Translations under genes and position numbers: made by a program
The notes under the pieces: generated by a model
The model's input: only the letters and a program-made list of their open reading frames with translations
Told to the model about the DNA's origin: nothing
Database searches by the model: none
Shown: piece after piece, positions 7,541 through 17,559 of the stretch
How positions within the stretch are numbered: the first letter of the stretch is position 1
Layout of the letters: every line of letters starts with the position of its first letter
DNA from: Streptomyces koelreuteriae
GTDB lineage: Bacteria > Actinomycetota > Actinomycetes > Streptomycetales > Streptomycetaceae
DNA: 64,000 nt
Reading direction: 5' to 3'
NCBI RefSeq assembly: GCF_018604545.1
Contig: NZ_CP075896.1
Span: 2,604,001 to 2,668,000, forward strand

Positions 7541-8293
7541 ATGGGCGTGCTCACGGGTAGGACGGCTCTCGTCACGGGGGCGAGCAGGGGCATCGGGCGA
7601 GGCATCGCCGAGCGGCTCGGGCGCGACGGCGCGCGGGTCGGGGTGCACTACGGCAGGAACGAGACGGCGGCGAAGGAGACGATCGCGGCGATCGAGGCGG
7701 CGGGCGGCTCGGCGTTCGCGGTGGGCGTGGAGCTCGGAGTACCGGGCGACGCCGAGGCCCTGTGGGAGGAGTTCGACCGGCACGCGGACGGGCTCGACAT
7801 CCTGGTGAACAACGCGGGGATCGGGAACACGCGACCGATCGGGGAACTGGAGGAGCGGGAGTTCGACCAGGTCTTCGCGGTCAATGTGAAGGCGCCGTTC
7901 TTCATCCTCCAGCACGGCATGACGCGACTGCGGGACGGCGGGCGGGTCGTCAACATCTCGTCGGGGCTGGCCCGCACGGCGGTGATGCCGGACAACATGG
8001 CGTACGCGATGACGAAGGGCGCCCTGGACGTCTTCTCACGGGACCTGTCCAAGGTGCTGGGCCCTCGGGGCATCACCGTGAACTCGGTGGCGCCCGGGAT
8101 CATCGACACGGACAACACGGCCGCGCTGCTGCACGGAAGTCCCGACGGCTGGGCGAAGGCCGCAGCGATATCGGCACTGGGCGGAGTGGGCGAGTCCGCC
8201 GACGTCGCCGACGTGGTGGCGTTCCTGGCCTCGGACGGGGGCCGGTGGGTGACGGGGAGCTGGGTGGATGTGACGGGGGGTTCGCTTACGTAG
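7541..8293 (+). CDS. SDR-family NAD(P)-dependent oxidoreductase
   Basis: A 250-residue classical short-chain dehydrogenase/reductase. It has the cofactor motif TGASRGIG at residues 12-19, NNAG at 90-93, catalytic Ser around 140, Tyr155 and Lys159 (YAMTK), and a C-terminal VTGSWVDVTGG typical of FabG-like enzymes. It would reduce or oxidise a carbonyl/alcohol substrate that cannot be named from sequence. It starts at ATG 7541 behind AGAAGGGGG. It is divergent from the TetR gene and is probably its target. Confidence 0.9.
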   Translation: MGVLTGRTALVTGASRGIGRGIAERLGRDGARVGVHYGRNETAAKETIAAIEAAGGSAFAVGVELGVPGDAEALWEEFDRHADGLDILVNNAGIGNTRPIGELEEREFDQVFAVNVKAPFFILQHGMTRLRDGGRVVNISSGLARTAVMPDNMAYAMTKGALDVFSRDLSKVLGPRGITVNSVAPGIIDTDNTAALLHGSPDGWAKAAAISALGGVGESADVADVVAFLASDGGRWVTGSWVDVTGGSLT

Positions 8294-8469
8294 GCGTCGC
8301 CGGTATCCCTCGACGATGCGGGGGGGCGGACGGCCGGCGCCGCGACGAGGTCGGGCTCACGCGCCGATAGGGCCTGGACCGGACTCACCCACAACGGTTG
8401 CCTGAGTCAGCCTCACCCGACGGCGATCAGACCGAGAGCACTCCCCCGGCGCCCGCGATCCCCCACCGT

Positions 8470-9543
8470 TCAGCGCGTCTCCGTCACCTTCGCCAGCGCG
8501 CGCGGCGCGTCCGGGTCCTGGCCCCGGGCGATGGTGACCTCGTAGGCGAGGAGTTGGAGGGGGATGATCTCCAGGACGGGCTGGACCTCTTCGGCCACGC
8601 CGTCCGTGGGCAGGACGAAGCCGGCCGTCGCCTGCTCGACCTGATGCCTGGGGCCGATGACGACCAGGTCGGCGCCCCGGCCGCGCAAGCGGTCGAGGAC
8701 GGGCTGGAGCGCTTCGCCGCCCCTGCCGTCGGTGACCACGGCGATGACCGGAGAGACGTTGTCGACCATCGCGAGCGGGCCGTGCAGCAGATCGGCGCCG
8801 GAGTAGGAGAGGGCGGGGATGTAGCTGGTCTCCATCAACTTGAGGGCGGCCTCCTTGGCCGTGGGGTAGCCGTAGCCGCGCGAGGTGATCACCATGCGCT
8901 CGGCGAAGCGGTAGCGGGCGGCGAGGGTGCGCACCTCGTCCTGCCGGGCGAGCAGTTGCCCGGCGAGGTCCGGCAGGGCGTGCGCGGCCCCGCCGTCACC
9001 GCCGCGCAGTCCCTCGACGAACAGGTAGAGCGCGAGAAGGGAGGCGGTGTAGGTCTTGGTCGCGGGGAGCGCCTTCTCCGGTCCGGCCATGATGTCGATG
9101 TGGTACTCGGAGACGCCGGCGAGCGGTGAGTCGGGGTTGTTGGTGACGGCCAGGGTGATCGCGCCGGCCTCGCGGGCGGCCCGGGTCGAGGCGACCAGGT
9201 CCGGGGAGCCGCCGGACTGGCTGACGGTGACGACGAGGACGTCCGTGAGGTCGGGTCGGGCGCCGTAGGCCGTGGTGGTGGACATCGAGGTGAGTCCGCA
9301 GGGCAGGCCGAGGCGGATCTCCAGCAGGTACTTGGCGTAGAGGGCGGCGTTGTCGGACGTGCCGCGGGCCGTCAGCAGGACGAAGCGGGGTGCACGGGCG
9401 GCGATCTGCCGCGCCACGTCCCGAACGGCAGGGGCGCCGTCGGCCAGGATCCGGCGCAGGACGGCGGGCTGCTCCGCCATCTCCCGGGCCATGGTCCGGC
9501 CCGGGAGGTCGCTGAAGGGGTCCGGGGTGACGGCGGCAGTCAT
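8470..9543 (-). CDS. SIS-domain protein (GlmS isomerase-like/AgaS-type aminosugar-phosphate enzyme)
   Basis: 357 residues with two SIS domains. The first has LLTARGTSDNAALYAKY and TVSQSGGSPDLV, the second MVITSRGYGYPTAKEAALK and SGADLLHGPLA. These are the sugar-phosphate binding loops of the GlmS isomerase half. There is no glutamine amidotransferase domain, so it is not a GlmS synthase; deaminase/isomerase or deglycase activity on an aminosugar phosphate is more likely. It is divergent from nagB across a DasR-type site, tying it to N-acetylglucosamine use. Start at ATG 9543 with GGAAGGAA upstream. The substrate is inferred from context only. Confidence 0.82.
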   Translation of the reverse strand: MTAAVTPDPFSDLPGRTMAREMAEQPAVLRRILADGAPAVRDVARQIAARAPRFVLLTARGTSDNAALYAKYLLEIRLGLPCGLTSMSTTTAYGARPDLTDVLVVTVSQSGGSPDLVASTRAAREAGAITLAVTNNPDSPLAGVSEYHIDIMAGPEKALPATKTYTASLLALYLFVEGLRGGDGGAAHALPDLAGQLLARQDEVRTLAARYRFAERMVITSRGYGYPTAKEAALKLMETSYIPALSYSGADLLHGPLAMVDNVSPVIAVVTDGRGGEALQPVLDRLRGRGADLVVIGPRHQVEQATAGFVLPTDGVAEEVQPVLEIIPLQLLAYEVTIARGQDPDAPRALAKVTETR

Positions 9544-9733
9544 GTCAGGTTCCTTCCGTGGGCACGGGGCGCGGGGCGCGGGCGGCTGCAACTCCCATTC
9601 CACTCCCCCCGGGCCCGAGAACGCCCCCGCGAGACCGGCACTGTTCACCTGGTCGAGGCCTGGTCGGCACAGTCGTGCCGCCTGCTCGGGAGCGAGGGCC
9701 CGCACCCTGGGAGCGGGGGCCCCGCTCTGTTAG

Positions 9734-9749
9734 ATTGGTCTAAACCACA
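9734..9749. promoter_or_regulatory. DasR operator (dre) between the SIS gene and nagB
   Basis: ATTGGTCTAAACCACA matches the DasR response element (TGGTCTAGACCA core) at almost every position. It lies between the divergent SIS-domain gene and nagB. DasR is known to repress nagB in S. coelicolor and to be released by glucosamine-6-phosphate, the substrate of NagB. One site may serve both genes. Confidence 0.85.
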
Positions 9750-9806
9750 TGACCCCTCGTGGGTCCAGTCCCAGTCGAGCATTCCACTCAGATCGGCAGG
9801 CCCAGC

Positions 9807-10592
9807 GTGGAAGTTGTCATCGTTCCGGACGCCAAGGCGGGCGGCGAGCTCATCGCCGAGGCCATGGCCCAGTTGCTCCGGCGCAAGCCCGACGCGCTGC
9901 TCGGCGTGGCCACGGGCTCGACACCACTGCCCGTGTACGAGGCGCTGGCGGCCAAGGCGCTGTCCGGTGCCGTGGACGTCGCGGGGGCGCGGATCGCGCA
10001 GCTCGACGAGTACGTGGGGCTGCCCGCCGACCATCCGGAGTCGTACCGATCGGTGCTGCGGCGTGAGGTGCTGGAGCCGCTCGGGATCGGGATGGAGCAG
10101 TTCACGGGACCGGACGGTGCGTCCGAGGATGTGCAGGCCGCGTGCGAGGCGTACGACAAGGCGCTGTCGGACGCCGGGGGTGTGGACCTTCAGTTGCTCG
10201 GGATCGGGACCGACGGGCACATAGGGTTCAACGAGCCGTGCTCGTCGCTGGCGTCGCGGACCCGGATCAAGACGCTGACCGAGCAGACCCGGATAGACAA
10301 CGCGCGGTTCTTCGACGGCGACATCGACCAGGTGCCGCATCACGTGATCACACAGGGCATCGGCACCATCCTGGAGGCGCGGCATCTGGTGCTGCTCGCC
10401 ACCGGCGAGGGCAAGGCGGACGCGGTCGCGGCGACGGTGGAAGGGCCGGTCGCCGCGGTGTGCCCCGCGTCCGCGCTCCAGCTCCACCCGCACGCGACCG
10501 TCGTCGTGGACGAGGCCGCCGCGTCGAAGCTGAAGCTCGCGGACTACTTCCGGCACACGTACGTCAACAAGCCGGAGTGGCAGGGGATATAG
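9807..10592 (+). CDS. nagB: Glucosamine-6-phosphate deaminase NagB
   Basis: 261 residues, close to the usual length of about 266. It converts glucosamine-6-phosphate to fructose-6-phosphate and ammonia, feeding aminosugar carbon and nitrogen into glycolysis. Diagnostic motifs are GVATGSTPLPVYEAL (phosphate loop), QLDEYVGL with the catalytic Asp near residue 67, and GIGTDGHIGFNEP with the active-site His near 138. The GTG at 9807 is preferred over one at 9759, because the conserved strand VEVVIVPDA begins there and GGCAGG lies just upstream. The DasR site lies about 60 bases before it. Confidence 0.95.
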   Translation: MEVVIVPDAKAGGELIAEAMAQLLRRKPDALLGVATGSTPLPVYEALAAKALSGAVDVAGARIAQLDEYVGLPADHPESYRSVLRREVLEPLGIGMEQFTGPDGASEDVQAACEAYDKALSDAGGVDLQLLGIGTDGHIGFNEPCSSLASRTRIKTLTEQTRIDNARFFDGDIDQVPHHVITQGIGTILEARHLVLLATGEGKADAVAATVEGPVAAVCPASALQLHPHATVVVDEAAASKLKLADYFRHTYVNKPEWQGI

Positions 10593-10687
10593 GGCCTGCC
10601 CTTCCGAGTCCCTGCCGCCAGAGCCCCGGCCGCTGGAGCCCGGTTGCTGGAGTCCCGGTCGCCGGAGACCCTGCCCTTCCCTTCGGA

Positions 10688-11239
10688 TCACCCCGCAGAC
10701 GCGAGGTCCCCGGCCTCCACTGCGTCATCCTCGGCCGGCTCGTCCTGGGCGCGCAGGCCGGCCACCCACAGCGGCATCACCCAGTGGACGACGAGGACGG
10801 CGATGAGCAGGGGCGCGGCGTAGGCCTTCGGGGCGTCGCCGGCGACGCCGCCCGTGGTCAGCAGGGCAGTCGCCGCCGCGGCCAGGAGCAGGGTCGTCAT
10901 GCGGTGGGCGCGGGCCAGGACGCGGCTGCGTTCCGCCGACTGCCTCTCGTCCAGGACGTGCTCGCGCAGCTCCAGCAGCCCCCTGGTGGCGCCGTTGATG
11001 ACGCCGGTCGCGACCATCCAGGGAAGCAGCAGGACGGCCATGGCGGCGACGGGCCACAGCGGCTCGCCCTGGGCGAGGAAGAGGTGGGTCATCAGTCCGC
11101 CGAGGGCCACGGTGAGGGTGATGTGCGCGGCGACGGCCAGACGTCGGCGGGTCGCCGTGGCGTACCAGGCCTGGCCCCGGCGGTCGTTCATCAGCCGCAG
11201 CATGCTGCGGTCGTAGCGGGTCAGGCGTGTCGTCGTCAT
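10688..11239 (-). CDS. Hypothetical membrane protein paired with an XRE regulator
   Basis: 183 residues with four to five predicted helices (for example VAAHITLTVALGGLMTHLFL and MTTLLLAAAATALLTTGGVA) and a central charged stretch (LLELREHVLDERQSAERSRVLARAH). It starts inside the stop of the upstream XRE gene (four-base ATGA overlap), so the two are translationally coupled. Small membrane protein plus XRE-regulator pairs are common in Gram-positive bacteria, and the membrane partner sometimes modulates the regulator. No enzymatic motif is seen. Confidence 0.75.
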   Translation of the reverse strand: MTTTRLTRYDRSMLRLMNDRRGQAWYATATRRRLAVAAHITLTVALGGLMTHLFLAQGEPLWPVAAMAVLLLPWMVATGVINGATRGLLELREHVLDERQSAERSRVLARAHRMTTLLLAAAATALLTTGGVAGDAPKAYAAPLLIAVLVVHWVMPLWVAGLRAQDEPAEDDAVEAGDLASAG

Positions 11240-11484
11240 GGCTGGTTCCTCCCGTAGACCTCGTCCGTGAGCGGGCGGAACGGTTCGAGGGAGAACACGG
11301 CCTCGACCGGCAGGCCGAAGAACTTCGAGATCTTCAGCGCCAGGTCGAGGCTCGGGTTGTACTGCCCCCGCTCGATGTAGCCGATGGTCTGGTAGTGGGC
11401 TCCCACTGCCTCGGCCAGGCTCTGGCGCGACACCTTCCGTTCGGCACGCACCATGGCCAACCTGTTGTGCACCTGCTCGCTCAT
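11236..11484 (-). CDS. Small XRE-family helix-turn-helix regulator
   Basis: 82 residues. Almost the whole protein is one Cro/C1-type HTH: NRLAMVRAERKVSRQSLAEAVGAHYQTIGYIERGQYNPSLDLALKISKFFGLPVEAVFS. It lacks a sensory domain. It is the first gene of a two-gene unit with the membrane protein that follows. The short AT-rich stretch at 11485-11515 probably contains its promoter and autoregulatory site. Confidence 0.88.
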   Translation of the reverse strand: MSEQVHNRLAMVRAERKVSRQSLAEAVGAHYQTIGYIERGQYNPSLDLALKISKFFGLPVEAVFSLEPFRPLTDEVYGRNQP

Positions 11485-11548
11485 GTATAAGAAGTACTAC
11501 ATTCGGAGGTATCCCTACAACCCCCTGATGCCTACACCCGCCGGATGC

Positions 11549-13117
11549 CTACAACCCCGTGATCCCGGCCAGCCCCGTGATCACCTCGGCTGCCGCCCGG
11601 CCGCAGACGCGGGCCGCGCCATGGGTGGCGATGTGCAGGGCGCCGCGCGGGGCGGCCTGGGGGACGCCCATCTCGACCACGACGGTGTCGGGGCGGGCCG
11701 CAAGGAGGGTGTCCAGGGCCGAGGCCATCCAGGGGTGGCGGTGTTCGTCCCGGACGACGGCGACAATCCGGCGCGGACCGGCCGCTTGAAGTGCCGCCCG
11801 TCCGGCGCTCGCCCCGCTCTCGCCGTCTGGGCCCTCGCCGGTCTTGTCGGGCTCGGCGGAGAAGCTGCCGGTCACGGTGCCCGGCAGGAGGTGGATGAGT
11901 TCCGCGGCGACGCCCCAGGGGGTCTCGTCGCCGACCGCGATGTTGGCGACGGGGGTGAGGGCGGCGACGTAGGGGGGTTCGGTGAGGGGCTTGAAGCTCT
12001 CCGGGCCCTCCAGGCCCGGGGCGACGGTCACCGTGAGGGCGCGGCGGGCGGCCCGCAGGCCGATGTCGTCGCCGGGTGTCGTACCCGGCTCGGGTGAGCG
12101 GCCGGCCGTGCCCGCCCAGCGGGCCAGTGCGCGCACCCGGTCGGCGGCGTCGGCGAGGCGTTCCTCCGGGAGTTCGCCCGCGCGGACCGCGGCGACCAGG
12201 GCGTCGCGCAGGCGCAGTACGGTCGCGTCGTCGGCCAGGCCGCCGCCCACGCAGATCGCGTCGGCTCCGGCGGCGACGGCGAGGACGCTGCCGCGTTCGA
12301 TGCCGTAGGTGCCGGCGATGGCCCGCATCTCCATGCCGTCGGTGACGATGAGGCCGTCGTAGCCGAGTTCGCCGCGCAGGAGGCCGGTCAGGATGCGCCG
12401 GGAGAGGGTGGCCGGGTGGTCGGGGTCCAGGGCCGGGACCAGGATGTGGGCGCTCATCACGGCCCGGGTGCCGGCGGCGACGGCGGCGCGGAACGGGGTG
12501 AGTTCGCGGTCGGTGAGGACGTCCGCGGGGACGTCGATGTGCGGAAGGGAGTGGTGGGAGTCGACAGCCGTGTCGCCGTGGCCGGGGAAGTGCTTGGTGC
12601 AGGCGGCGACTCCGGCGGACTGGAGGCCGTCGACGTAGGCGGCGGTGTGCCGGGCGGCCAGATCGGTGTCGGCGCCGAAGGAGCGGACGCCGATCACCGG
12701 GTTGGACGGGTTGGAGTTCACGTCGGCGGAGGGGGCCCAGTTGAGGTTCACGCCGCAGGCGGCGAGACGGCGGCCCAGTTCGTGGGCGACGGCGCGCGTC
12801 AGCTCGACGTCGTCGACCGCGCCGAGGGCGTGGTTGCCCGGGAAGGAGGAGCCGGACCGCACCTCCAGGCGGGTCACGTCACCGCCTTCCTCGTCGATCG
12901 CGACCAGGACGTCGTCGCGCTCGGCCCGCAGTTGCGCGGTGAGTGCGCCCAGTTGGCCGGGCGAGGCGATGTTGCGGCCGAACAGGCCGACGGAGGCAAG
13001 GCCCTCGCCGAGCCTGCGCAGCAGCCAGTCGGGGGCGGTGGTGCCGGTGAAGCCGGGCTGGAGAACCGTCAGGGCGTCACGCGTGAGCGTGTCGGCACCG
13101 CTGGCGAGTGTCGTCAT
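11549..13117 (-). CDS. dasD: GH3 beta-N-acetylhexosaminidase (DasD-like)
   Basis: 522 residues. The N-terminal two thirds is a glycoside hydrolase family 3 NagZ-type barrel. The signature KHFPGHGDTAVDSH is at residues 175-188, where the His-Asp dyad provides acid/base catalysis. The nucleophile Asp lies in IVTDGMEM near residue 260. The rest is an additional alpha/beta domain. It should release N-acetylglucosamine from chitobiose or chito-oligomers. No signal peptide is visible, so it acts in the cytoplasm on sugar brought in by the adjacent DasABC transporter. Its start is nine bases from the dasC stop, on the same strand. Confidence 0.88.
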   Translation of the reverse strand: MTTLASGADTLTRDALTVLQPGFTGTTAPDWLLRRLGEGLASVGLFGRNIASPGQLGALTAQLRAERDDVLVAIDEEGGDVTRLEVRSGSSFPGNHALGAVDDVELTRAVAHELGRRLAACGVNLNWAPSADVNSNPSNPVIGVRSFGADTDLAARHTAAYVDGLQSAGVAACTKHFPGHGDTAVDSHHSLPHIDVPADVLTDRELTPFRAAVAAGTRAVMSAHILVPALDPDHPATLSRRILTGLLRGELGYDGLIVTDGMEMRAIAGTYGIERGSVLAVAAGADAICVGGGLADDATVLRLRDALVAAVRAGELPEERLADAADRVRALARWAGTAGRSPEPGTTPGDDIGLRAARRALTVTVAPGLEGPESFKPLTEPPYVAALTPVANIAVGDETPWGVAAELIHLLPGTVTGSFSAEPDKTGEGPDGESGASAGRAALQAAGPRRIVAVVRDEHRHPWMASALDTLLAARPDTVVVEMGVPQAAPRGALHIATHGAARVCGRAAAEVITGLAGITGL

Positions 13118-13126
13118 CGGGTGAGG

Positions 13127-14005
13127 TCATCCCTTCACGGCGCCCGCGGTCAGGCCCGCGGCCATCTTGCGCTGGACGAGGAGGAAAAGGGCGACGATGG
13201 GCACGGCCATCATCGTGGCGCCGGCCATCATCGGGGCGTATTCGGTGCCGTGCTTGGTGGTGAAGTTGCCGAGCCAGACGGTCGCGGTCTGGTTCTTCTG
13301 GCTGAGCAGCATCAGGGCGTAGAGGTACTCGTTCCAGGCCTGGATGAAGCCGTAGACCGAGGTGGCGACCATGCCGGGGGCCAGGAGCGGGAAGACGACC
13401 CGGAGGAAGGCGCCGGTGCGGGAGCAGCCGTCGACCATGGCCGCCTCCTCCAGTTCCTTCGGGATGTTGACGATGAAGCCGCGCAGCGTCCACACCGTGA
13501 ACGGGAGGACGAAGGTGAGGTACGTGATGATGAGGCCGGTCAGCCGGTCGTACTGGCCCAGGTCGTTGAGCAGCAGGAACACCGGGATGATCATGGCGAC
13601 CAGCGGGACCATCTGGACCGCCAGGATGCCCACGATCACGACCTTCCGGCCGCGGAAGGCGAACCGGGAGATGGCGAGCGCGGCCAGCAGCCCGACGGCC
13701 ATGCCGATGACGACGACCGCCAGCGACACCACGAGGCTGCGGCCCACCGGGCCCCAGAAGTCGGCGATGTCCAGCGCCCGGCCGAAGTTGGAGAAGGTGA
13801 TGCCGGTCGGCAGCAGGCTCGGGTCCGGGTCGATGGCGTCCTTGGCGGGCTTGAACGCCGTGTTGAGCATCCAGTAGAGCGGGAAGCCGGCGACGAGGAA
13901 GACCAAGAGGCCGAGGAGGTTCCAGCCGAGCCGCGACTGACCGCGGCCGGCCGGCTGACGGCGGACGGCTGACTTCCGGCGGCCGGCTCCGGCGAGCGTG
14001 CTCAT
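13127..14005 (-). CDS. dasC: N,N'-diacetylchitobiose ABC transporter permease DasC
   Basis: 292 residues with six membrane helices. The EAA loop characteristic of sugar ABC permeases is seen as EEAAMVDGCSRTGAFLRVVFPLLAPG. It belongs to the MalG group of CUT1 transporters. Its ATG (14005) overlaps the dasB stop by four bases. By position and regulation this is DasC, one of two permeases for chitobiose uptake. No ATPase gene is present in the cluster, in line with use of the shared ATPase MsiK in streptomycetes. Confidence 0.92.
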   Translation of the reverse strand: MSTLAGAGRRKSAVRRQPAGRGQSRLGWNLLGLLVFLVAGFPLYWMLNTAFKPAKDAIDPDPSLLPTGITFSNFGRALDIADFWGPVGRSLVVSLAVVVIGMAVGLLAALAISRFAFRGRKVVIVGILAVQMVPLVAMIIPVFLLLNDLGQYDRLTGLIITYLTFVLPFTVWTLRGFIVNIPKELEEAAMVDGCSRTGAFLRVVFPLLAPGMVATSVYGFIQAWNEYLYALMLLSQKNQTATVWLGNFTTKHGTEYAPMMAGATMMAVPIVALFLLVQRKMAAGLTAGAVKG

Positions 14006-14988
14006 TCGACCTCTCCGATCTTCAGCATCTGCCGCATGTAGACGGCGACGACGCCGAGCAGCAGCAGGACGGTGATCAGCGCGATGGCGGAGCCCTGGGC
14101 GTAGTCGTTGACGACGAACGCCCGGTCGTAGGAGTAGGTGTTGAGGACCTGGAACTCCGGCTCGGGGTGGCCGTTGCGCATGACGAACACCTGAGGGAAG
14201 ACGCCCATGTCCCAGATGACCGACAGGGTCGTGAGCATCACGATGATCGGCTTGAGGACGGGGAGGGTGACGTAGCGGAAGACGCCCCAGGAGCCGGCGC
14301 CGTCCAGGCGGGCCGCCTCCTCCAGTTCCTTGGGGACCTGGGTGAGACCCGCGCTGAGCGTGATCACCACGAACGGCACGGCTCCCCAGACGACCAGCAG
14401 CATGATCACGGCCAAGCCCTGGGGGCCGCTGGCGAACCAGTTGTGGCCGATCATGTCGACGCCGGGCAGCTTGCTGAGCAGCGCGTTGAAGACGCCGTAG
14501 TCCGAGTCGAAGAGCCATTTGAAGACCGTGGTCGCCACGATCACGGGCATGCCCCAGCTCGCCACCAGCACGATGTTGATGAGCACCTTCAGCCAGCCGG
14601 AGACCCGCTGGAGCAGCAGGGCGAGCGCCATGCCGATCACCATCGTGAAGACGACGGCTCCGGCCGCGAAGACGACGGTGCGCACGACGACGGCCCAGAA
14701 CTCGCCGTCGCCCAGCACCTTCGCGAAGTTGTCGAACCCGACCGACTCGGCCGGCTGGAAGCCCCACAGCTGGGACTGCCCGAACTTCTGGAAGGACAGG
14801 GTGACCAGCCGGGCCAGCGGATAGCCCATGACCAGGGCGAGGATCAGCAGGCAGGGCGCGAGCAGCAGCCAGGGGGCCGTGGCCCCGCCCGACGGCCGCT
14901 TCACCCGTGGCAGATCGTCGGCAGGGGGTGGCGGTGCCTGCCGCGGCGGCGGCACCTTGGCGGGGGTGGTGGTGTCTGCGGCACTCAT
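14002..14988 (-). CDS. dasB: N,N'-diacetylchitobiose ABC transporter permease DasB
   Basis: 328 residues, the MalF-type permease partner of DasC. A Pro-rich cytoplasmic N-terminus (KVPPPRQAPPPP) precedes six helices, with the EAA loop EEAARLDGAGSWGVFRYVTLPVLKP facing the ATPase. It is the middle gene of dasA-dasB-dasC, 121 bases downstream of dasA. That spacer is G/C-rich with short near-repeats (GGCGGGG) and may form a structure that lowers permease expression relative to the binding protein, as in many sugar operons. Confidence 0.92.
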   Translation of the reverse strand: MSAADTTTPAKVPPPRQAPPPPADDLPRVKRPSGGATAPWLLLAPCLLILALVMGYPLARLVTLSFQKFGQSQLWGFQPAESVGFDNFAKVLGDGEFWAVVVRTVVFAAGAVVFTMVIGMALALLLQRVSGWLKVLINIVLVASWGMPVIVATTVFKWLFDSDYGVFNALLSKLPGVDMIGHNWFASGPQGLAVIMLLVVWGAVPFVVITLSAGLTQVPKELEEAARLDGAGSWGVFRYVTLPVLKPIIVMLTTLSVIWDMGVFPQVFVMRNGHPEPEFQVLNTYSYDRAFVVNDYAQGSAIALITVLLLLGVVAVYMRQMLKIGEVE

Positions 14989-15109
14989 CGCGTGCTCCTC
15001 GGCGCTCCCTCAGGTCTGACGGGGCGGGGCTCCGCCCGGTGAACGGCGGCGGGTCTCCGCCAGGTGACGGCGGCGGGGCCCCACCCGGTGAGGGAGCCCC
15101 GCCCGCGGG

Positions 15110-16390
15110 TCACTTCGTGTTGATGACCTTGTCGATCGCGGCGTCCGCGTCCTTGGCGGCGGCCTCGACCGACTTCTTGCCGGTGCCGATGCTCTGCAGC
15201 ATGGTCTGCAGGATCTGCGCCTTCTCGACCTGGCCCCAGCCGGGGGCCATCGGGACGAACCAGTTGGACTCGGCCGCGGTGGCGGGGACCGCCGTCGCCG
15301 GGTCGTTCTTCAGGGTCGCGAGGTCGGTCTTGTTGTTGGGCAGATTGCCCTTGGCCATCAGGCCCTTCTGCCCGGAGGAGCCGGTGTAGGCGTTGATCCA
15401 CTCGGCGGCGAGGTCCTGCGCGTCGGACTTCACCGGCACGGCGAGGTCGGAGCCGCCCAGGAAGACGGGCATGTTCTTGCCGGACGGGCCGGGCATCACG
15501 AAGTTCTCGAGTTTGCCCTTGAGCTTGCCGGTCTTGTCGTTCTTGGGGTCCTCGGCGGTCGCGCCCTCCCAGGCGGCGGCGAAGATCATGGCGGACTTGC
15601 CCTGGCCGTAGACGATGTAGCGGTCGGACTCGTCCTTGGTCTTGTCGCCGTGCATGTAGGAGTCGACGACCTTCTTGAACTCGCCCAGGCCCTTGAGGGA
15701 CTCGGGCGAGGAGAGCGAGGCCTTCCACTGGCCGCCCGACTCGGTGGCGATGGCGCCGCCGGCGTCGTAGACGAAGGACATGGCCGCGTACCAGTCGCGG
15801 GTCGGCTGGTACCAGGCGTTGAACTTGCCGCCCTCCTTCTTCTGGATCTTGTCCAGGGCGGCGGTCAGCTCCTTGTAGGTCTTCGGGGGCGTCTTCACCC
15901 CGACCGAAGCCGCGATGTCCCCCCGCCAGTTGGCGACGCGGCCGCCGGCGTAGTACGGGACGCCGTAGGTCTTGTCCTCGTAGGTGACCGAGGCCTTGAG
16001 GCCGTCCAGCCAGGCGTCGGAGTTGTCGAACTTCGCCGGGTCCAGGGGAGCGAAGGCGCCCTTGACCATGTAGCCGAGCATCTCGGTGTTGCCCATCTCG
16101 ACCACGTCGGGGGCCTTGTCGGTGGCGAGGACGGCGTCGAGCTTGGCGTTCTTGTCGGGCCAGCCGTAGTACTCGTGGTTGATCTTGAGGCCGGGGTGCT
16201 TCTTCTTGACGGCCGCGTCGGCGGCCTTCACCAGCTGCGGCCAGTTGTTCTGGGCGTCGACGGTGAGCCAGACCGTCAGCTCCTTGGCGTCCGCGCCGCC
16301 CTTGTCCGAACCACCGCCCCCGCCCCCGCACGCCGCGATGGAGACCATCATGCCCGCGATACCGATCGCGGATATCAGCTTGCGCTTCAC
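15110..16390 (-). CDS. dasA: N,N'-diacetylchitobiose-binding lipoprotein DasA
   Basis: 426 residues. A lipoprotein signal peptide ends in SIAAC at about residues 17-21, followed by a glycine linker. The mature part is a family-1 extracellular solute-binding protein (LTVWLTVDAQNNW, then VPYYAGGRVANWRGDI). It captures chitobiose at the cell surface for DasBC; in S. coelicolor DasA also affects morphological development. The start is GTG at 16390 behind GGAGGG. A DasR operator lies 22-37 bases upstream of the start. First gene of the das transporter operon. Confidence 0.94.
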   Translation of the reverse strand: MKRKLISAIGIAGMMVSIAACGGGGGGSDKGGADAKELTVWLTVDAQNNWPQLVKAADAAVKKKHPGLKINHEYYGWPDKNAKLDAVLATDKAPDVVEMGNTEMLGYMVKGAFAPLDPAKFDNSDAWLDGLKASVTYEDKTYGVPYYAGGRVANWRGDIAASVGVKTPPKTYKELTAALDKIQKKEGGKFNAWYQPTRDWYAAMSFVYDAGGAIATESGGQWKASLSSPESLKGLGEFKKVVDSYMHGDKTKDESDRYIVYGQGKSAMIFAAAWEGATAEDPKNDKTGKLKGKLENFVMPGPSGKNMPVFLGGSDLAVPVKSDAQDLAAEWINAYTGSSGQKGLMAKGNLPNNKTDLATLKNDPATAVPATAAESNWFVPMAPGWGQVEKAQILQTMLQSIGTGKKSVEAAAKDADAAIDKVINTK

Positions 16391-16411
16391 GCCACCCTCC
16401 TCAGCTGGACC

Positions 16412-16427
16412 ATTGGTGTAGACCAGT
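16412..16427. promoter_or_regulatory. DasR operator (dre) of dasA
   Basis: ATTGGTGTAGACCAGT differs from the TGGTCTAGACCA core at one position. It lies directly upstream of the dasA ribosome-binding site, where bound DasR would block the transporter operon. Confidence 0.88.
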
Positions 16428-16558
16428 AGGGAGGAGCTTGGCCTGGACCACGGGACCTGTCAAGAGGCCCGATAAGGCTCTGACCAGCCGTTATGCGACC
16501 TACATATGCAGGGACCTTTAAGTAATAAGCCAGCGAAATACCGGCTGTACACGCCATA

Positions 16559-17420
<862 letters not shown>

Positions 17421-17559
17421 CGCACGCCACGCGGACCGCTGGTGGGCCCCGGTTTCTATTGGGTACCGCATTGCGGACGAGGGGTTCCGTTCCCGCCACA
17501 CCCTGACCTAGATTGCCTGCGCATTACACAGGTGATCACTGAGGGGACGGAGTCGCTTG

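Noticed and set aside
12416..13972. A 518-codon plus-strand frame across dasD and dasC
   Set aside because: It crosses two well-supported minus-strand genes, is dominated by Gly/Asp/Arg/Gln and shows no family motif.
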